In this document: in pieces, positions 35,196 through 49,189 of the stretch
How positions within the stretch are numbered: position 1 is the first letter of the stretch
Layout of the letters: each line of letters opens with the position of its first letter
Origin: Chamaecyparis obtusa
Lineage: Eukaryota > Streptophyta > Pinopsida > Cupressales > Cupressaceae
DNA: 64,000 nt
Assembly (NCBI GenBank): GCA_027943335.1
Contig: BSBK01005139.1
Span: 496,001 to 560,000 of the forward strand
Direction of reading: 5' to 3'
Program-made: the position numbers and the translations under genes
The notes under the pieces: generated by a model
What the model was told of the DNA's origin: nothing
Seen by the model: the letters and a program-made list of their open reading frames with translations, nothing else
The model's database searches: none

Positions 35196-38100
35196 AGGTA
35201 TTAATATTTTAGGTCTAGGAGTAAACATTATAGTAACATCAAAACATTATTTCTAAATTTGTATATGAGTTAATTCAACACTTGTGATAGTTAATCATTT
35301 AATAAGAAGATTATAATCTACAAAAATTTAGTAGGATTTATTGATTATGAGACAGGGGGTTTCATCTCATTATGGAAGACTTGTATATCAAATCATGTTG
35401 GTTTAGAACCTAGTATCCTCAGTCCCATATTTTATGGGATTTTATTCAATTTCGGTCATATTATAGCCTTGGTTTTATCTTATGTTAATTTTTTAGTTAT
35501 GTTGGCACACAAATTTAGCAGTGGGTCTTCATTCTTTAATGACAAATGTCTAGACTCATGTAGAAAGTTCTTGTTTAGTGGAGGACATCACCTTCAAATA
35601 TGATTGTGATATATTATTGAGGTAGATGTTTAAATGATGAGTATACAACCCACATAGTGATAAGAACGTCGAGTGGGCTGTTTAGGATCAAGATGAAATT
35701 CTAAATTTTCCAACAGAAGTAAAGGTACATGAAGATGAATATATGTTTGATACATGCGATGGACAATAGACAAATGACATTTAGGGATTGTATCAAACCG
35801 AAACAATGGGATAGGATATTATACCATCTAGATGATTTAGCAAGGCGAGAAGTGGAGATTAGTATGGATGAGAACCATTTCAACAATGAGTTCATCTTCA
35901 TGGTAAATTGTGATATCACAGGTACATTCAAATGAGGATGATTCTGTGGGACATTCGTAAATGTGTGATATAGATATGTACTTTATTGACTGCAACCTGA
36001 TGAAATAAGGTTTCTTCTTTAGGGATATAATATGGCTCTAATATTAAATATGTAGGGATATAGACCATTTTGTTAATTATGGTCTTATTTTAGCAAGTTA
36101 TGTTTATATATAGGTTTTTTTTTGTATTAGGTTATGGCCTTTTTGTATAAAGAAGATACTTTAGAAGAAATTACCTTCATATATTGTTGAAGTTGGATTC
36201 TTTAATGTTTATATGGATATGGATGGCTATGGTGATGTTTAAACTTTATGCTTACCTTAATATAAGTTTTATGTTTATATGGTATATATAATATTCTATA
36301 TAATATGCCTATAAGTTTGGGTACTCATGGATTTATTGGTGTTCTCTAAATTTCCTATGAAGTTGAGTTTTTAAATGTCTACAGGTTATAATTTGGAAGA
36401 ATATAATCTTTGGTTTCTATGTTTTCTTGAGTGTTACCTTTAGCATTACAGACACAAATTGGAGCATTAAGTCCTATCCTTGGAGGTCATTCTTAGTTTT
36501 GAATAATTGCTACAATACTCTCTTCCCAATAATGTATAAAGGATTGTGACTAAGCTTTCTTCAGACTTCATTCTTGTATTTGGTGTAGATGTATTGGGCT
36601 GGCTAATTATTTACCCCACAATAATTTTGGTTGATTAGGAAAATAGAGTATATGGATTATACACTAATCTTGAATATTTCCTATCTACATGGAACTCGAC
36701 CATTGAGTATAATATACTCTTTTTACCGATGTTTGGTTGGATTTGAATTTTCCTTTCCTTATAGATTCTAAACTCTATTATTCTATACTCTCATTATTTT
36801 TCTCTGATGTAGACACTATCAGACTCCTTATCTAATTATTTAGATAAAATATGGCTTTTAGAGTTCTATTTTTGAACTCAATGTATTTTTGTCCTTATGG
36901 GTCGGAAGTATACGTGAATGCTTGGGACTGTCAATATCTGAGGTAGAAGCTATTGCAAGGTTCATACTATCTTATTTAAGCATGGGATCTTCTTGCCTCC
37001 CCATGTTTTCTTAGGTATATATAGAAACTAGTAGAGCTATCCTCTTGATGTGGATGTGGTGGTAGTTTTCTATCAGACTCTATGAAGTACTTTGTTCGAA
37101 CATTTATCGCTTACATTGATATTCATAAACTTGGATATAGATAAACAACATATGTGTATACATGGACACATGTATATATATTATACACATAAACTATTGG
37201 AAATCTAGTGTATTATATATATATGTGTGGGGTGGCTTATGCTCTGTTTGTGTACTTTTTGAATATTTTGAGCCGATTAACCTAGTATCATTGTCTGGGA
37301 TTTTGTATCCTTCCCTGGTTTAAGATGGGTTTGGTAGAGGACTAATTATCATCAACCCATAATCAGTAAGCCATTCCCATCTGTTTCAATATAGATTGAT
37401 TATTGGTGTTTTGTTTCTCAGATACCATCTTTTGCAGTAATTTGGATATTAGAGGTATGGAATGGTTAGTTCATACATAATTATTGGATAAGGAACAACT
37501 AATTAGTTCTAAATATGGGCTTGATGTGGGCTTATAGAAATCTACTAGCCATTATGTGTGGTTGTTTTTGGTAATTTCAATACAGTAAACATGATAGACA
37601 GATGAGATGCTTAACTACTTTATTATCCTTAACTTGCAAAAATTTTGATAGCCCAAACTGATAAGTAAAATATAATCTTAGAAATTATGTATATGACAAT
37701 GGTGTTATAGATTGTAGCCGAAATCTAATATGAATCCTTTTTTTCTGTTGGACAAGCATATGTTGACTATGTTGCCTTGTTATTAATGCAGAAGTTAGTA
37801 TAGAAATCTTTCTTTTTTAAAACATGGTCACAGTTTGATGCTTTGGTATCAGAAATGAATCTATAGTAAGGGGTAAAATGGGTATATTGAGATTACTCTC
37901 CCTCCTATGGCTTGATAATTGATTCTAAGGCTTCAAGATCTATCTATATTATCTAAGTGGATTAGATTTTAGACACCTTGCACATGTAAAATTTTAGAAT
38001 TTGTTTGTCTACGGAAATTTGTAGTAGTTCAACCATGGATGGTTAATAATGGCAACCGGTACTTATTTAAAATTTTATAGACAGATGTAGTTTGTTTGTT

Positions 38101-39256
38101 AGTTAGGAAAAAGTTAAGTATTCTTCATCACTTTTTTGTTTTGAATTAAGTAATAAATGTATGATCTATGTATTAGGTTTAGTCTGATGGAATGCTCTGT
38201 TGGGTGTATAAATATTTGGGCTTATGGAATGTATGAGATGACCTTCTTTAGAAAGCATATGTAATAATACATACTACTCCATATAGGCTTATATTTTATA
38301 CAGTTACCCAAATATCTCGTTCAGTTTATGATTGCTCACATTACTGAATATATTGAATATGTATTAATATATATACATCTTGTTTCTTATATTAATAGAG
38401 GTATGTCTTATTCAGGCTCTATCTTCTTCAAATAAATAGGAAATGTCTAATCTATCTTTCAGATATGAATGCTACATAATAGGCTTATTGTGTAAAGATA
38501 TGCTATATAGGGCATAATTCCTTTCAGGACAAGTAGGTTGTACATCTTATTTTCTCTGTGATTACTAACCTTAGCACAAATCTATTTACAATCAGGGTCC
38601 ATATGAGAAACACAACAAGGTAAAACAAGGTTTGAATATATTGAATTAGGAAAATAAAATAGGGAATAATACTTTCTCAGAACAACGAGGGTCTTATATC
38701 TCAGGTTCTATTATGATAAATTATATCTTGATCTGCTAACCACGGTTGAAATTTATTTTATCAATACTCTTTTGGGTAATATGGGATGATGTAATATTAA
38801 GGCAAAGGTTGTGACCAGGTAATATCCAATTACATATATATTATTTGGGAAAGGTTTCATTTCCTTTTTCAGTATCTTATTTTTGACAACAATTGTGTCA
38901 AAGGGAGTTTGGTGGTTTTTAGCAATGTGCAGGCACAATCCTTAATTTTGGAGTAAGACTTGAGCTCCAGATGGCAGTTATGCTGGAAGAGGGCATATTC
39001 ATAGAAATATTTAAACAAAGACCACAAATGGAGAAGAGGTGCTTATGTTAGAAAATTGTAGCATATTTTTTTTGGATTGTATGAAATCTTTTGTATCGTT
39101 AAATCAATGTATATCCAAAATAGATTCGTAATCTTTTATAAATTTTATCAACAAGGTTAGAGGTTTTCTTTTTCTAGTTCTTTACTATGAATGTTCATTT
39201 GAACCAAGCTTGTAAAATCTTTATAAGTTAATAAACTTTATCGATCAAAAAAAAAA
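35196..39256 (+). other. Probable LINE 3' UTR with poly-A end
   Basis: Four kilobases of AT-rich, T-rich sequence without domains; the frame 35729-35935 (68 codons) is unrecognised. The 3' end reads TTAATAAACTTTATCGATC followed by ten A, a typical plant LINE terminus. If all of it belongs to the LINE the 3' tail is unusually long, so an unrecognised insertion inside it is possible. Confidence 0.5.
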
Positions 39257-41929
39257 TAGTAAAATACATTATGTTATATTAATATAAAAAAAAAAAAAAA
39301 AAATTATGATATTATGATATTATCTTATATTTTCTTTATTACAATACAAATATAAAAAAATAATATATATTATATTTTCTTAATATTATATACTACAATT
39401 GTTTTTAATAAACACTATGTTATAATTGTTAAATATATTAATATTTGTATATTTTATATTATTATAATAGATAATTATATTATTATATTATAATTAATAT
39501 TTCTATCCCATATTAATATTATAATTTAATCTAGTTTTTAAAGTTTTAAATGCTAAGCAACAATAGGGGAAGTGACTACAATATAAATAAAAATAGACAA
39601 GATGTCAACCTTCATATAATGGTTTTTAAAAATTGTGGAATAAAAGAAACTTAAAAAATAAATGATAATGAATGGAATATTTAGCTTTTCAATGTGATTT
39701 TAGTAGTTAAAAAATGAGTGACCATAATCAATTACAAATTAAGAATATTATCTTCTAAATATAAACTAAACAAATTTAGCTTTAAAAAAAGTCTTAAAAA
39801 AATTATAATTTTATTCTAACCAAATCTCTCATACATCATTTGTTGTCATTTTAGAAAATATTATATCTATATATTGTATTTAATAATACTATAAAATTAA
39901 TTAATTAATATAATTAAATAAGATTTAGATTGGAGTTACAATTGAATTTGGATTAGAGTAAACGTTACAATTTGATTAAGATTGGAGTTGGTGTTCTTAA
40001 AATATAATTTAGGGATATAGATAGTGTGGTTAGGGTTCAATAACTATTAGGATTGAGGTTAATATTATGTTTAGATTTAATGCAAGTTATATTAAGGTGG
40101 GGATGTAATTAGGTTATAATTCTATCTACAATCTTAACTATGATCATGGTGAAGGAGCACACAAGCTAACTAGTGATTATCATGACCACCCAAAAATATT
40201 TAGTTTTCATTTGTTTGTTTTGAGTTTTGGTTTGTTTGGCTCTCTCCACCAATTTTTTTGTTTGCGTCTCTAATATCTAGTTTAATTATTACTAATTATT
40301 CAGCATGAAAGGATGATGAACATGGAGAACCATCAAATTATAAACCTAATTAAATTTTGTCTAATGTAATATCAAATATTTTGGTTGTTGTGTATGTAAA
40401 TGTAGAAGCAAAGAAAAGTATGTGAGCTATTTGATAGAATGCCTCTAAGAATTATTAGTACTTGCCCATAAGGCATAGTACTATTGTAATGAATTTTGGA
40501 TTCTACTAGTTAACTAGTTATTAAAAACAATCATATGAACCAATGGTAAGTAAATTTATTTTATTTTTCAAATTTATTTTATCATTCTAAAGTTTACATG
40601 CATGTTATTTAAATTTTTAAATTCTAAAATTTATTTTTTCTCATTATGATTAGTTAATAGATTTGAGGTGTTATACATGGATTTTTAGGAATGATTGTAG
40701 AATATGAACAATTATTAATTAATTTTTTGCTATCTTTTATGTGATAAGTGTAACACATTAATCTAGGTGTGGATAATTAAATTATGTAAATTATATTTTT
40801 AATAGCATTAATCTCAAAAAATAATATTATAATACAATCTAATATATAATATAATAATGTATCATATATATATAATTTTATTTCAATCATATATAATTAA
40901 AAAATATATTAATAAAATAAAATTAAGATTAAGAAATAATACAAATAAAATTTAAATTAGCATTTAAATTAATTATAATTTATAATTTATAATTAATTTA
41001 AATAATTATAATTAAAAAATAAAATTATTTATTGTTACAACTATACTAAAACAAATAATCATAATTATGTAATTTAATCATTAATTAAAATACATTTAAT
41101 TAAAATTAAGATTATGGTTAAAAGGAACACATAATACTTTTAAGATTATGATTAGATTTTCATTCTTATAATTTCAACTATCATTTATGCTATCAATATG
41201 ATTCTACATTAAAAAAATTTAATTATAAAAATTTATTACTTCTACTATAATTATATAAAACATAATAATTAAAAAATATTATACTATTACTTCTACTTTA
41301 GTTTCTACAATAACTAAAGGAAAGTACTTAGCCACTACGTGGCACTTGTTAATTCATGGATTGCAATTTGTAAAAAAATGATTAGACAAATGAATGAAAT
41401 TGGCAGGCCAAATTCAACAAGTTTTACTAGCATCCACACATGACCAGATGGGGAAGTAAAATAATGGATTATAGAAAATGAACTGGCATCCATTGAACCA
41501 CAAGGGAATTTCGTCAAATGTTGTAGATGAAATCACAAGTGCGATAGTGGACTCATACAATCTTCAATATCCAAAAGAAAAACACCCAATTCTCTTGGCA
41601 TTATTTTGTTTCTATTCATTAAAGAAAAATGAAAGAAGGGGCAGCGGCAGAAAATAAGGGTGTGTGTAGCTGTCGGGCTACATAGAGAAGGGAAGGGGAT
41701 ACACATAGAGAGGTAGATTTTCATCTATCATGTGAGAGTGTAATCGCTCTAGTTGTTTAGGTTGAAGGTATGGAGGAATAAAGAATGACTAACAAGACAA
41801 AGATAAAAAGTTATGAGATGACAATTGGAATTTATGGGAGGACAGATGCAGATTAAAATTTGTACTATGTATAGGAAGATACTTCGTAGAGAGAAAAAAG
41901 GCCAATGATGGGCCATGTAATTTTTGAAT
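39257..41929. other. AT-rich intergenic sequence
   Basis: A second A-run at about 39284-39302 and extremely AT-rich stretches near 40880-41060 built of AATTATAA-like words. A degenerate TTAGGG-like tract lies at 39920-40140 (GGTTAGGGTT at about 40030). Short frames at 41335-41517 and 41533-41724 show no recognisable motif. No gene supported. Confidence 0.6.
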
Positions 41930-44779
41930 TATAGATTTGAATATGTTTGTGAAGGTGTTTAAAATTTTGTAATTTTCTTTAAAAGAATTAGATAGAATCT
42001 TGTTTGCATCAAATCATAATTTCAATCTTAAAATTAACCCTACCTCAACTTTCATACCTAATTCAAAGCTTAAATCTAATATTAACCTTAAATCAATTTT
42101 GAAGCTTAATCTTGGCCAAACCCTAACTCTAACCTTAATTTTAACCTTAACCCTATCCCTAACTTACCCTTAATCTTAATAGTAGCCTAATCCTAATTCT
42201 ATATTTAACCATTACCCTAACCCTAACAAAGAAAACATCAATAATCACAATCAAATATATTTCCTATAATCTATGTCATAAGTTAAATGATTTCTTATAT
42301 TGTAAAAGGTGACACTGTATAATCAAGGATTGTAAGAGACTTATGAGAGGGATCTCAACTATTGATTTATGTTCACTATACCAATATTATACTCCAATAT
42401 ATTATTTAACTATATCTTGCTATCGGTGTAACCATTGCACCTCCTTTTGGTGCAAGTGCTACTATATTATATTGGATGTGCATGGTTTAGACCCTATATC
42501 CCTCCTCAATCTGTATTCCAAATGTAAACAAAGATTTGCAATGTCAAAAAAAGAAAAGTTAAAACAAAACATCCATATGGGACTAGAATGTTAGGAGTTT
42601 TAAGTTTGTCAAAAAGACCCCCAATGGACATCTTAATTTCCAATATTTAGGTTATCAGTTTTAGAATCTTGAGTTCAAAAAGTATATTCATTTGATAAGT
42701 CACAACATGATAAATTAAATTGTAACTGTTTTCACATTTATGACATTTTTTAGTATGAAGTTTGAAACCCCCCAATTTTACAAGCCTGCGAGTGTTCTTA
42801 GCACAATATGTTATTTTGGAGGCTTAATAAGGCAAGTTTTTATCATTAAGAGGTAAGAAAGATCTATATAATCTCTTGAAAACTTTATGTAAATCCATAA
42901 GACATGTTTGGCTATCAATTTTTGGATGTTAAAAGCTAGGATATTTGATTTGTAGATGTTTTTTGGATATGTGGGGAAATAATATGTTAGCATCAATAAA
43001 ACTTGCAAAGATATAAATAGATCTAACCATAAAAGATCCTACCTTAAGCATTAGACTCTAATTCTAAAAAAAGGGAAAGACCAAAATAATATTAAATATA
43101 GATAAAATAATCCATATCAAACAATGCATAAAATATCCCCCTACTTCATCTCTTATTTCTCTTCTTTTTGTGTAGTGTTGGACTCTCAAATTTGCTCTTC
43201 AATTGATAACACAAAAATTTGAGAGTTGTGGGATGCATGACAAAATTAATTGTTAACTAGATTGGTTAATAGAAGACTAGATAGATTGGAGAGATAACTA
43301 AATTGAATTGATAGTTAGTGGGAGTTAAAGAATAAATTAGAATTAAATAATTAAAGAACCATTTAATTGTGCATGAGAGTGAAATAAATAAAATAAATAG
43401 TTTATTTATTTTAGAAGAATTAGTTGACTTTGAGGAATTGAAAAAAATAAAATCATTTAGTTATAGAAGAAATATTTAGTCAATTAAATAATTTTAAAAA
43501 AATTAATAATAGAAAACTAGAAGAAATAATTTAATTAAATAAATTCTTGAATTTATTTAATTAAAGAAGACTCGGTTAACTAATTATATAGTTAAAATAA
43601 TTTTTTAATCATGAGGAAAGTTAGAAGAATGCATTTAATTAAATAATAAAGATTATTTAATTAAATGGAGGAAATTGATTAATTAAATAGTAAAATTATT
43701 TAATTAACATTTTAGAAAAATTAGATAATTAAATAACTAAAAAATATTTAATTATGAAAAGGGAGAGAAATGTTTATTTTTGAATTTGAATTAAAAGAAT
43801 GACACTAAATTAATTAAATAATTAAAATTACTTAATTAACCAAGAAAAAAGTTAGTAAAATTATTGTTTGCGAGAGTAGGACAATTTTAGGTGTCTACAT
43901 TTCGTCCCTCTTTGAGACAATACAATTTTAGGCATTGTTCTAAATAATAAATTATAATTTTTTTCCCTAGTATGCCCTAGTGGGATTGAGGTAGCAACAA
44001 GGTAATATGGTGCACCCTCGAGAGATGTTTGTGGAATAAAAATCACAAATGATCTCTCAAAAGAAGAAGATGAATGCTAAATGAAATGATGAAAGAGAAA
44101 AATAGTTAGTAAGAAGTGAAAAATGTTAGTAGGTTATGATGACTATTTGATCGACATTAGACACAAAGATTATTGATAAGAATCATGTCTAGTTTCAAGA
44201 AGGACCCATCCTATATAAGAAAAATGATGATCAATTGATTTGATCAATTTGAAAAATTGATCAAAGGCTTATTTGAAAAATTGAATTGACCATTTTGATA
44301 GATTGATTGATTGACTGTATGGACTGATAGAAGAAGTGTTAGTAAGATTACTAGGTTAGGAAATCATTAGGTAAACTATGTGGAAGGATGAACCATCATT
44401 GAAATCCCAAATATATAAATACCACATTCTTTTGAATCTTCATGCTTTGAGCAATTGTTTTTATCATTGATCCACTTTTATTTAGTAAAACGGGTATGTC
44501 CTCATCAAGATATTGAAAATCAAGATGAACCTTTTACCTTTGTAGTTGACAAGCACTTATAATAGACAAGGGATGTTCTCGTCCATCTAAGGGTGTGGAT
44601 GTTAAGGGTCAATGCATGTGAAACAATCACGAGCATTACTATATATGACAACATTTTTGCATATGATACTTTTCCCATACGTAAATGTGTCAATCATAGA
44701 TACCAAAATACATGTCCTTAGATTTCATGAAAAATACCTCACAAAAAATAGACAAAGAAAAATAAAGTCATGAACCATC
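41930..44779. repeat. Direct duplication, copy 1
   Basis: Matches 45285-48290 over its whole length, from ATAGATTTGAATAT to GTCATGAACCATC. Contents include a degenerate CCCTAA-rich tract (42110-42235), TTAATTAAAT-rich sequence (43330-43860) and a 61-codon minus frame (43861-44046) repeated in copy 2 with several amino-acid changes. Relative to copy 2 it lacks about 155 bp after GAGAGTTGTG near 43228. No gag or pol motif. Confidence 0.88.
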
Positions 44780-44780
44780 T

Positions 44781-45284
44781 TGTTAGAATTATTTTAGAAT
44801 AACTAAGAGGGGGGTGAATCAATTATCCTTAGGTCCAGATGTACCAATTCAAATTTTCAACACTTCAACAAACTTAGATCTATTTAGCAATTCACTCAGT
44901 CTCTATAGAATATATCAATAACATAAAACTTGCAATCCACTGTCCAAAAGTAATCAACTTGTAGAATATAAAAATTTTAACAACATAACATATCAAATAA
45001 CATTCACACAATTATGACACTAGGATGTAACGTGGAAACCCAATATGGGAAAAACCACCAGTAACATGCTACCAAATTTTCACTCTTCTGAAGTGAGCTC
45101 TGTGAGAAGCCAACCCTATTAAAGGTTACAATACAAATTGTTAGGTGTGACCATGTTAAAGGATTTAATCACCCTGTTAGGAGTGGCCTGGTTAGAGGGC
45201 TTAAGAACATCCCATTAGAATGTCACCTTGATTAAAGGGTTTACAAAATGATTGTTCAGTCAACCTTGATTAAAGGATTTTAAT
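44781..45284 (-). mobile_element. Copia-type LTR fragment at the duplication junction
   Basis: Begins TGTTAGAATTATTTT and carries CTAAGAGGGGGGTGAATCA, then a segment with CACCCTGTTAGGAGTGGCC and AGAATGTCACCT shared with the copia LTR at 55049-55500. On the minus strand this is the 3' end of that LTR family. Only about 0.5 kb of the 1.5-kb LTR is present, cut exactly where duplication copy 2 begins. Confidence 0.8.
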
Positions 45285-48200
45285 TGTAGATTTGAATATT
45301 TTTGTGAAGGTGTTTAAATTTTTTTAATTTTTCTAAAAATAATCAAATCATAGTTTCAATTTTAAAATTAACTCTACCTCAACCTTCATACCTAATTCAA
45401 AGCCTAAACCTAATATTAACCTTAAATCAATTTCGAAGCTTAATCCTGGCCAAACCCTAACTCTAACCTAAATTTTAACTTTAACCCTATCCCTAACTTA
45501 CCCTTAATCTAAATAATTTAACCTAATCCTAATTCTATATCTAACCATTACCCTAATCCTAACAAAGAAAACATCAATAATCACGATCAAATATATTCCC
45601 TATAATCTATGTCATAAGTTAAATGATTTCTTATATTGTAAAAGCTGAAACTGTATAATCAAGGATCGTAAGAGACTCATGAGAAGGATCTCAACTATTG
45701 ATTTATGTTCACTATACCAATATTATACTCCAATATATTATTTAACTATATCTTGCTATTGGTGTAACCATTGCACCTCCTTTTGGTGCAAGTGCTAGTA
45801 TATTATATTGGATGTGTATGGTCTTGACCCTATATCCTTCCTCAATCTGCATTCCAAATGTAAACAAACATTTGAATTGTTGAAAGAAGAAAAGTTAAAA
45901 CAAAACATCCATATGGGACTAAAATGTTGGGAGTTTTAAGTTTGTCAAAAAGACCCCCAATGGAAATCTTAATTTCCAATATTTAGGTTATCAGTTTTAG
46001 AATCTTGAGTTCAAAAAGTATATTCATTTGATAAGTCACAACATGATAAATTAAATTGTAACTATTTTCACATTAATGACATTTTTTAGTATGAAGTTTG
46101 AAACCCCCCAATTTTACAAGCCTACGAGTGTTCTTAGCACAATATGTTATTTTGGAGGCTTGATAAGACAAGTTTTTATCTTTAAGAGGTAGAAAGATCT
46201 ATATAATTTCTTGAAAACTTTATGTAAATCCATGAGACATGTTTGGCTATCGATTTTTGGATGTTAAAAGCTAGGATATTTGATTTCTATATTTTTTTGG
46301 ATACGTGGGGAAATAAAATGGTGGCATCAATAAAACATTGCAAAGAGATAAATAAATCTAACCATAAAAGATCCTACCCTAAGCATTAGACTCTACTCCT
46401 AACAAGAGGGAAAGACCAAAATAATATTAAACATAGATAAAAGAATCCATATCAAACAATGCATAAAATATCACCCTAGTTCCTCTCTTGTTTCTCTTCT
46501 TTTTGTGTAGTGTGGGGCTCTCGAATTTTCTCCTCAGTTGATAACACAAAAATTTGAGAGTTGTGGTTCCTCCAATAATGAAGAATGACCTTCATTTTAT
46601 AGGATTCTAGATTTCAATGAACACTTGAGATTAAGAGGCACTAATTGATAATGGACGTCCAGGATTGATTGAGATAGAATTGATTGGATAGATAACTAAG
46701 ATGAATTGATAGTTGGTTGGATGCATGACAAAATTGTTTGTTAACTAGATTGATTAATAGAAGACTAGATAGATTGGAGATGACTGAATTGATTGGAAAG
46801 TTGAATTGATAGTTAGTGGGAGTTAAAGAGATGAAACTAAAAGAATAAATTAGAATTAAATAATTAAAGAACCATTTAATTGTGCATGAGAGTGAAATAA
46901 ATAAAATAAATAATTTATTTATTTTAGAAGAATTAGTTGACTTTAAGGAATTGAAAAAATAAAATCATTTAGTTATAGAAGAAATATTTAGTCAATTAAA
47001 TAATTAAAAAAATTAATTATAGAAAACTAGAAGAAATAATTTAATTAAATAAATTCTTCAATTTATTTAATTAAAGAAGACTCGGTTAACTAATTATATA
47101 GTTAAAATAATTATTTAATTATGAGGAAAGTTAGAAGAATGCATTTAATTAAATAATTTAAATATTATTTAATTAAATGGAGGAAATTGATTAATTAAAT
47201 AATAAATCAAATTAATTAACATTATAGAAAAATTAGATAATTAAATAACTAAACATTGTTTAATTATGAAAAGGGAGAGAAAAGTTTATTTTTGAATTTG
47301 AATTAGAAGAATGACACTAAATTAATTAAATAATTAAAATTACCTAATTAACCAAGAAAAAAGTTAGTAAAATTGTTGCTTGCAAGAGTAGGACAATTTT
47401 AGGTGTCTACATTTTGTCCCTCTTTGAGACAATGCAATTTCAAGCATTGTTCTAAATAATAAATTGTAATTTTTTTCTCTAGTATGCCCTAGTGGGATTG
47501 AGGTAGCAACAAGGTAATATGGTGTGCCCTCGAGAGATGTTTGTGCAATAAAAATCACAAATGATCTCTCGAAAGAAGAAGATGAATGCTAAATGAAATG
47601 ATGAAAGAGAAGAATAGTTAGTAAGAAGTGAAAAATGTTAGTTGGTAATGAAGACTATTTGATTGACATCGAACACAAAGATTATTGATAAGAATCATGT
47701 CTAGTTTCGGGAAGGACCCATCCTGTATAAGAAAAATGATGATTGATTGATTTGATCAATTTGAAAAATTGATTTGGCTTATTTGAAAAATTGACTTGAC
47801 CATTTTGATAGATTGATTGATTGACTGTATGGATTGATAGAAGAAGTGTTAGTGAGATTACTAGGTTAGGAAATCATTAGGGAAACTATGTGGAAGGATG
47901 AACCATCATTGAAATCCCAAATATATAAATACCACATTCTTTTGAATCTCCATTCTTTGAGCGATTGTTTTTATCATTAATCCACTTGTATTTAGTAAAA
48001 TGGGTATGTCCTCATCAAGATATTAAAAATCAAGATGAGCTTTTTACCTTTGTAGTTCACAAGCACTTATAATAGACAAGGGATGTTCTCATCCATATAA
48101 GGGTGTGGACATTAAGGGTCAATGCATGTGCAACAATCATGAGCATTTCTATATATGACAATATTTTTGCATATGATACTTTTCCCATACGTGAATGTGT

Positions 48201-48290
48201 CAATCATAAACACCCAAAATACATGTCCTTAGATTTCATGAAAAATATCCCACAAATAATAGACAAAGAAAAATAAAGTCATGAACCATC
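45285..48290. repeat. Direct duplication, copy 2
   Basis: Partner of 41930-44779, about 3.0 kb. It includes the extra segment near 46568-46722 missing from copy 1, flanked by GTTG-type microhomology, so copy 1 suffered the deletion. The two copies diverge by scattered substitutions. Confidence 0.88.
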
Positions 48291-49189
48291 ATGGGCTCTC
48301 TAATCACTTGTGGATATCCTGTAGAAGCATAGGAACATGAATTAAGATAAATTAAAAAATAAAAGAAGACTTACTTGACCAAACAATTCAATAGTCATAT
48401 TGATCTTTTTCTTTGTTAGGTATTTTTTTTTCATTGATGATGATCATGATGTCTAGTTTTAGGGATGAGCTACCTCATATAAGATTGACCTATCTATTTT
48501 TGAGTATATATCCATCCTCTATATAAGACATAAGGGCCATGTGATGAAAATATTGATTATGACTAACTAATTGATAAGACAAGGTGATCAACTTGATTGA
48601 GGACTAGTTGATAAGTTTGTCAATTGCTGCATGATTTGTTAAGTTCATACTTGTGCTACATTTGGTGTTTGTTCAATGCTTGTCATTGAAAGATGATTGT
48701 TTTATTGAAAATGACTAAGAAGGTTTATTGGAAAAAAAATTAAAAATAAAATTTGGGCTTTTTTCAAGACTTTTTCTAATTTTTAAGATTTTTTAGGACT
48801 TTTATGATTTTTTTTTTTAAATTCCAAGACTTTTTATGATTTTTTGGATTTTTTCAAGACATACTTAGATCATTGATCAAGGTAAAAGGCATATGCCAGG
48901 ATTTATTCTGAAACAAGATGCATTTGTTTGCCCTATTATCTAGCAAGGCATAAAAAATTACGAATGGATGAATGAACTGGTGGGATGGAAATGGATAGGT
49001 GAAAGATGGGGGTAGATTATTATGGAATCGGAGCTGATTTGGTTGCAAGGACTATCACACAATGAGACAACATGTTTATCCAATCTAAGAGACTGGATAA
49101 ATGACTATGTAGGCAATGGCATGATGCCTTGAATGACATGTGGTCCACATGGGTGACATGTCAAGAGGTTTTTGAAAGATGTTTTACAC
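48291..49189. other. Non-coding AT-rich sequence
   Basis: Contains a T-rich low-complexity block at 48755-48860 made of loose repeats of AAGACTTTTTATGATTTTTT. No gene seen; the minus frame 48854-49048 has no recognisable motif. Confidence 0.55.

Larger units (their letters stand above)
2780..39256 (+). mobile_element. L1-type LINE with RNase H, interrupted twice
   Basis: In order, the element carries ORF1 (DUF4283), APE-type endonuclease, reverse transcriptase, zf-RVT-like region and RNase H, then a long AT-rich tail ending in a 10-base A-run at 39247-39256 preceded by CGATC, a common plant LINE 3' end. Two insertions split it: a solo LTR at 5355-6265 and nested gypsy element A at 9628-35092. 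The RNase H reading frame resumes at 35093, showing that the right part belongs to the same element. The 5' end is not resolved. All ORFs carry stops and frameshifts, so the copy is dead. Plant L1 elements with a C-terminal RNase H are a known lineage. Confidence 0.85.

Noticed and set aside
35729..35935. 68-codon plus frame after the LINE RNase H
   Set aside because: Isolated and unrecognised; the presumed LINE tail is otherwise full of stops.
43861..47558. Minus frame of 61-64 codons present in both duplication copies
   Set aside because: Differences between copies are mostly amino-acid changing, no domain is seen, and conservation is explained by the DNA duplication.
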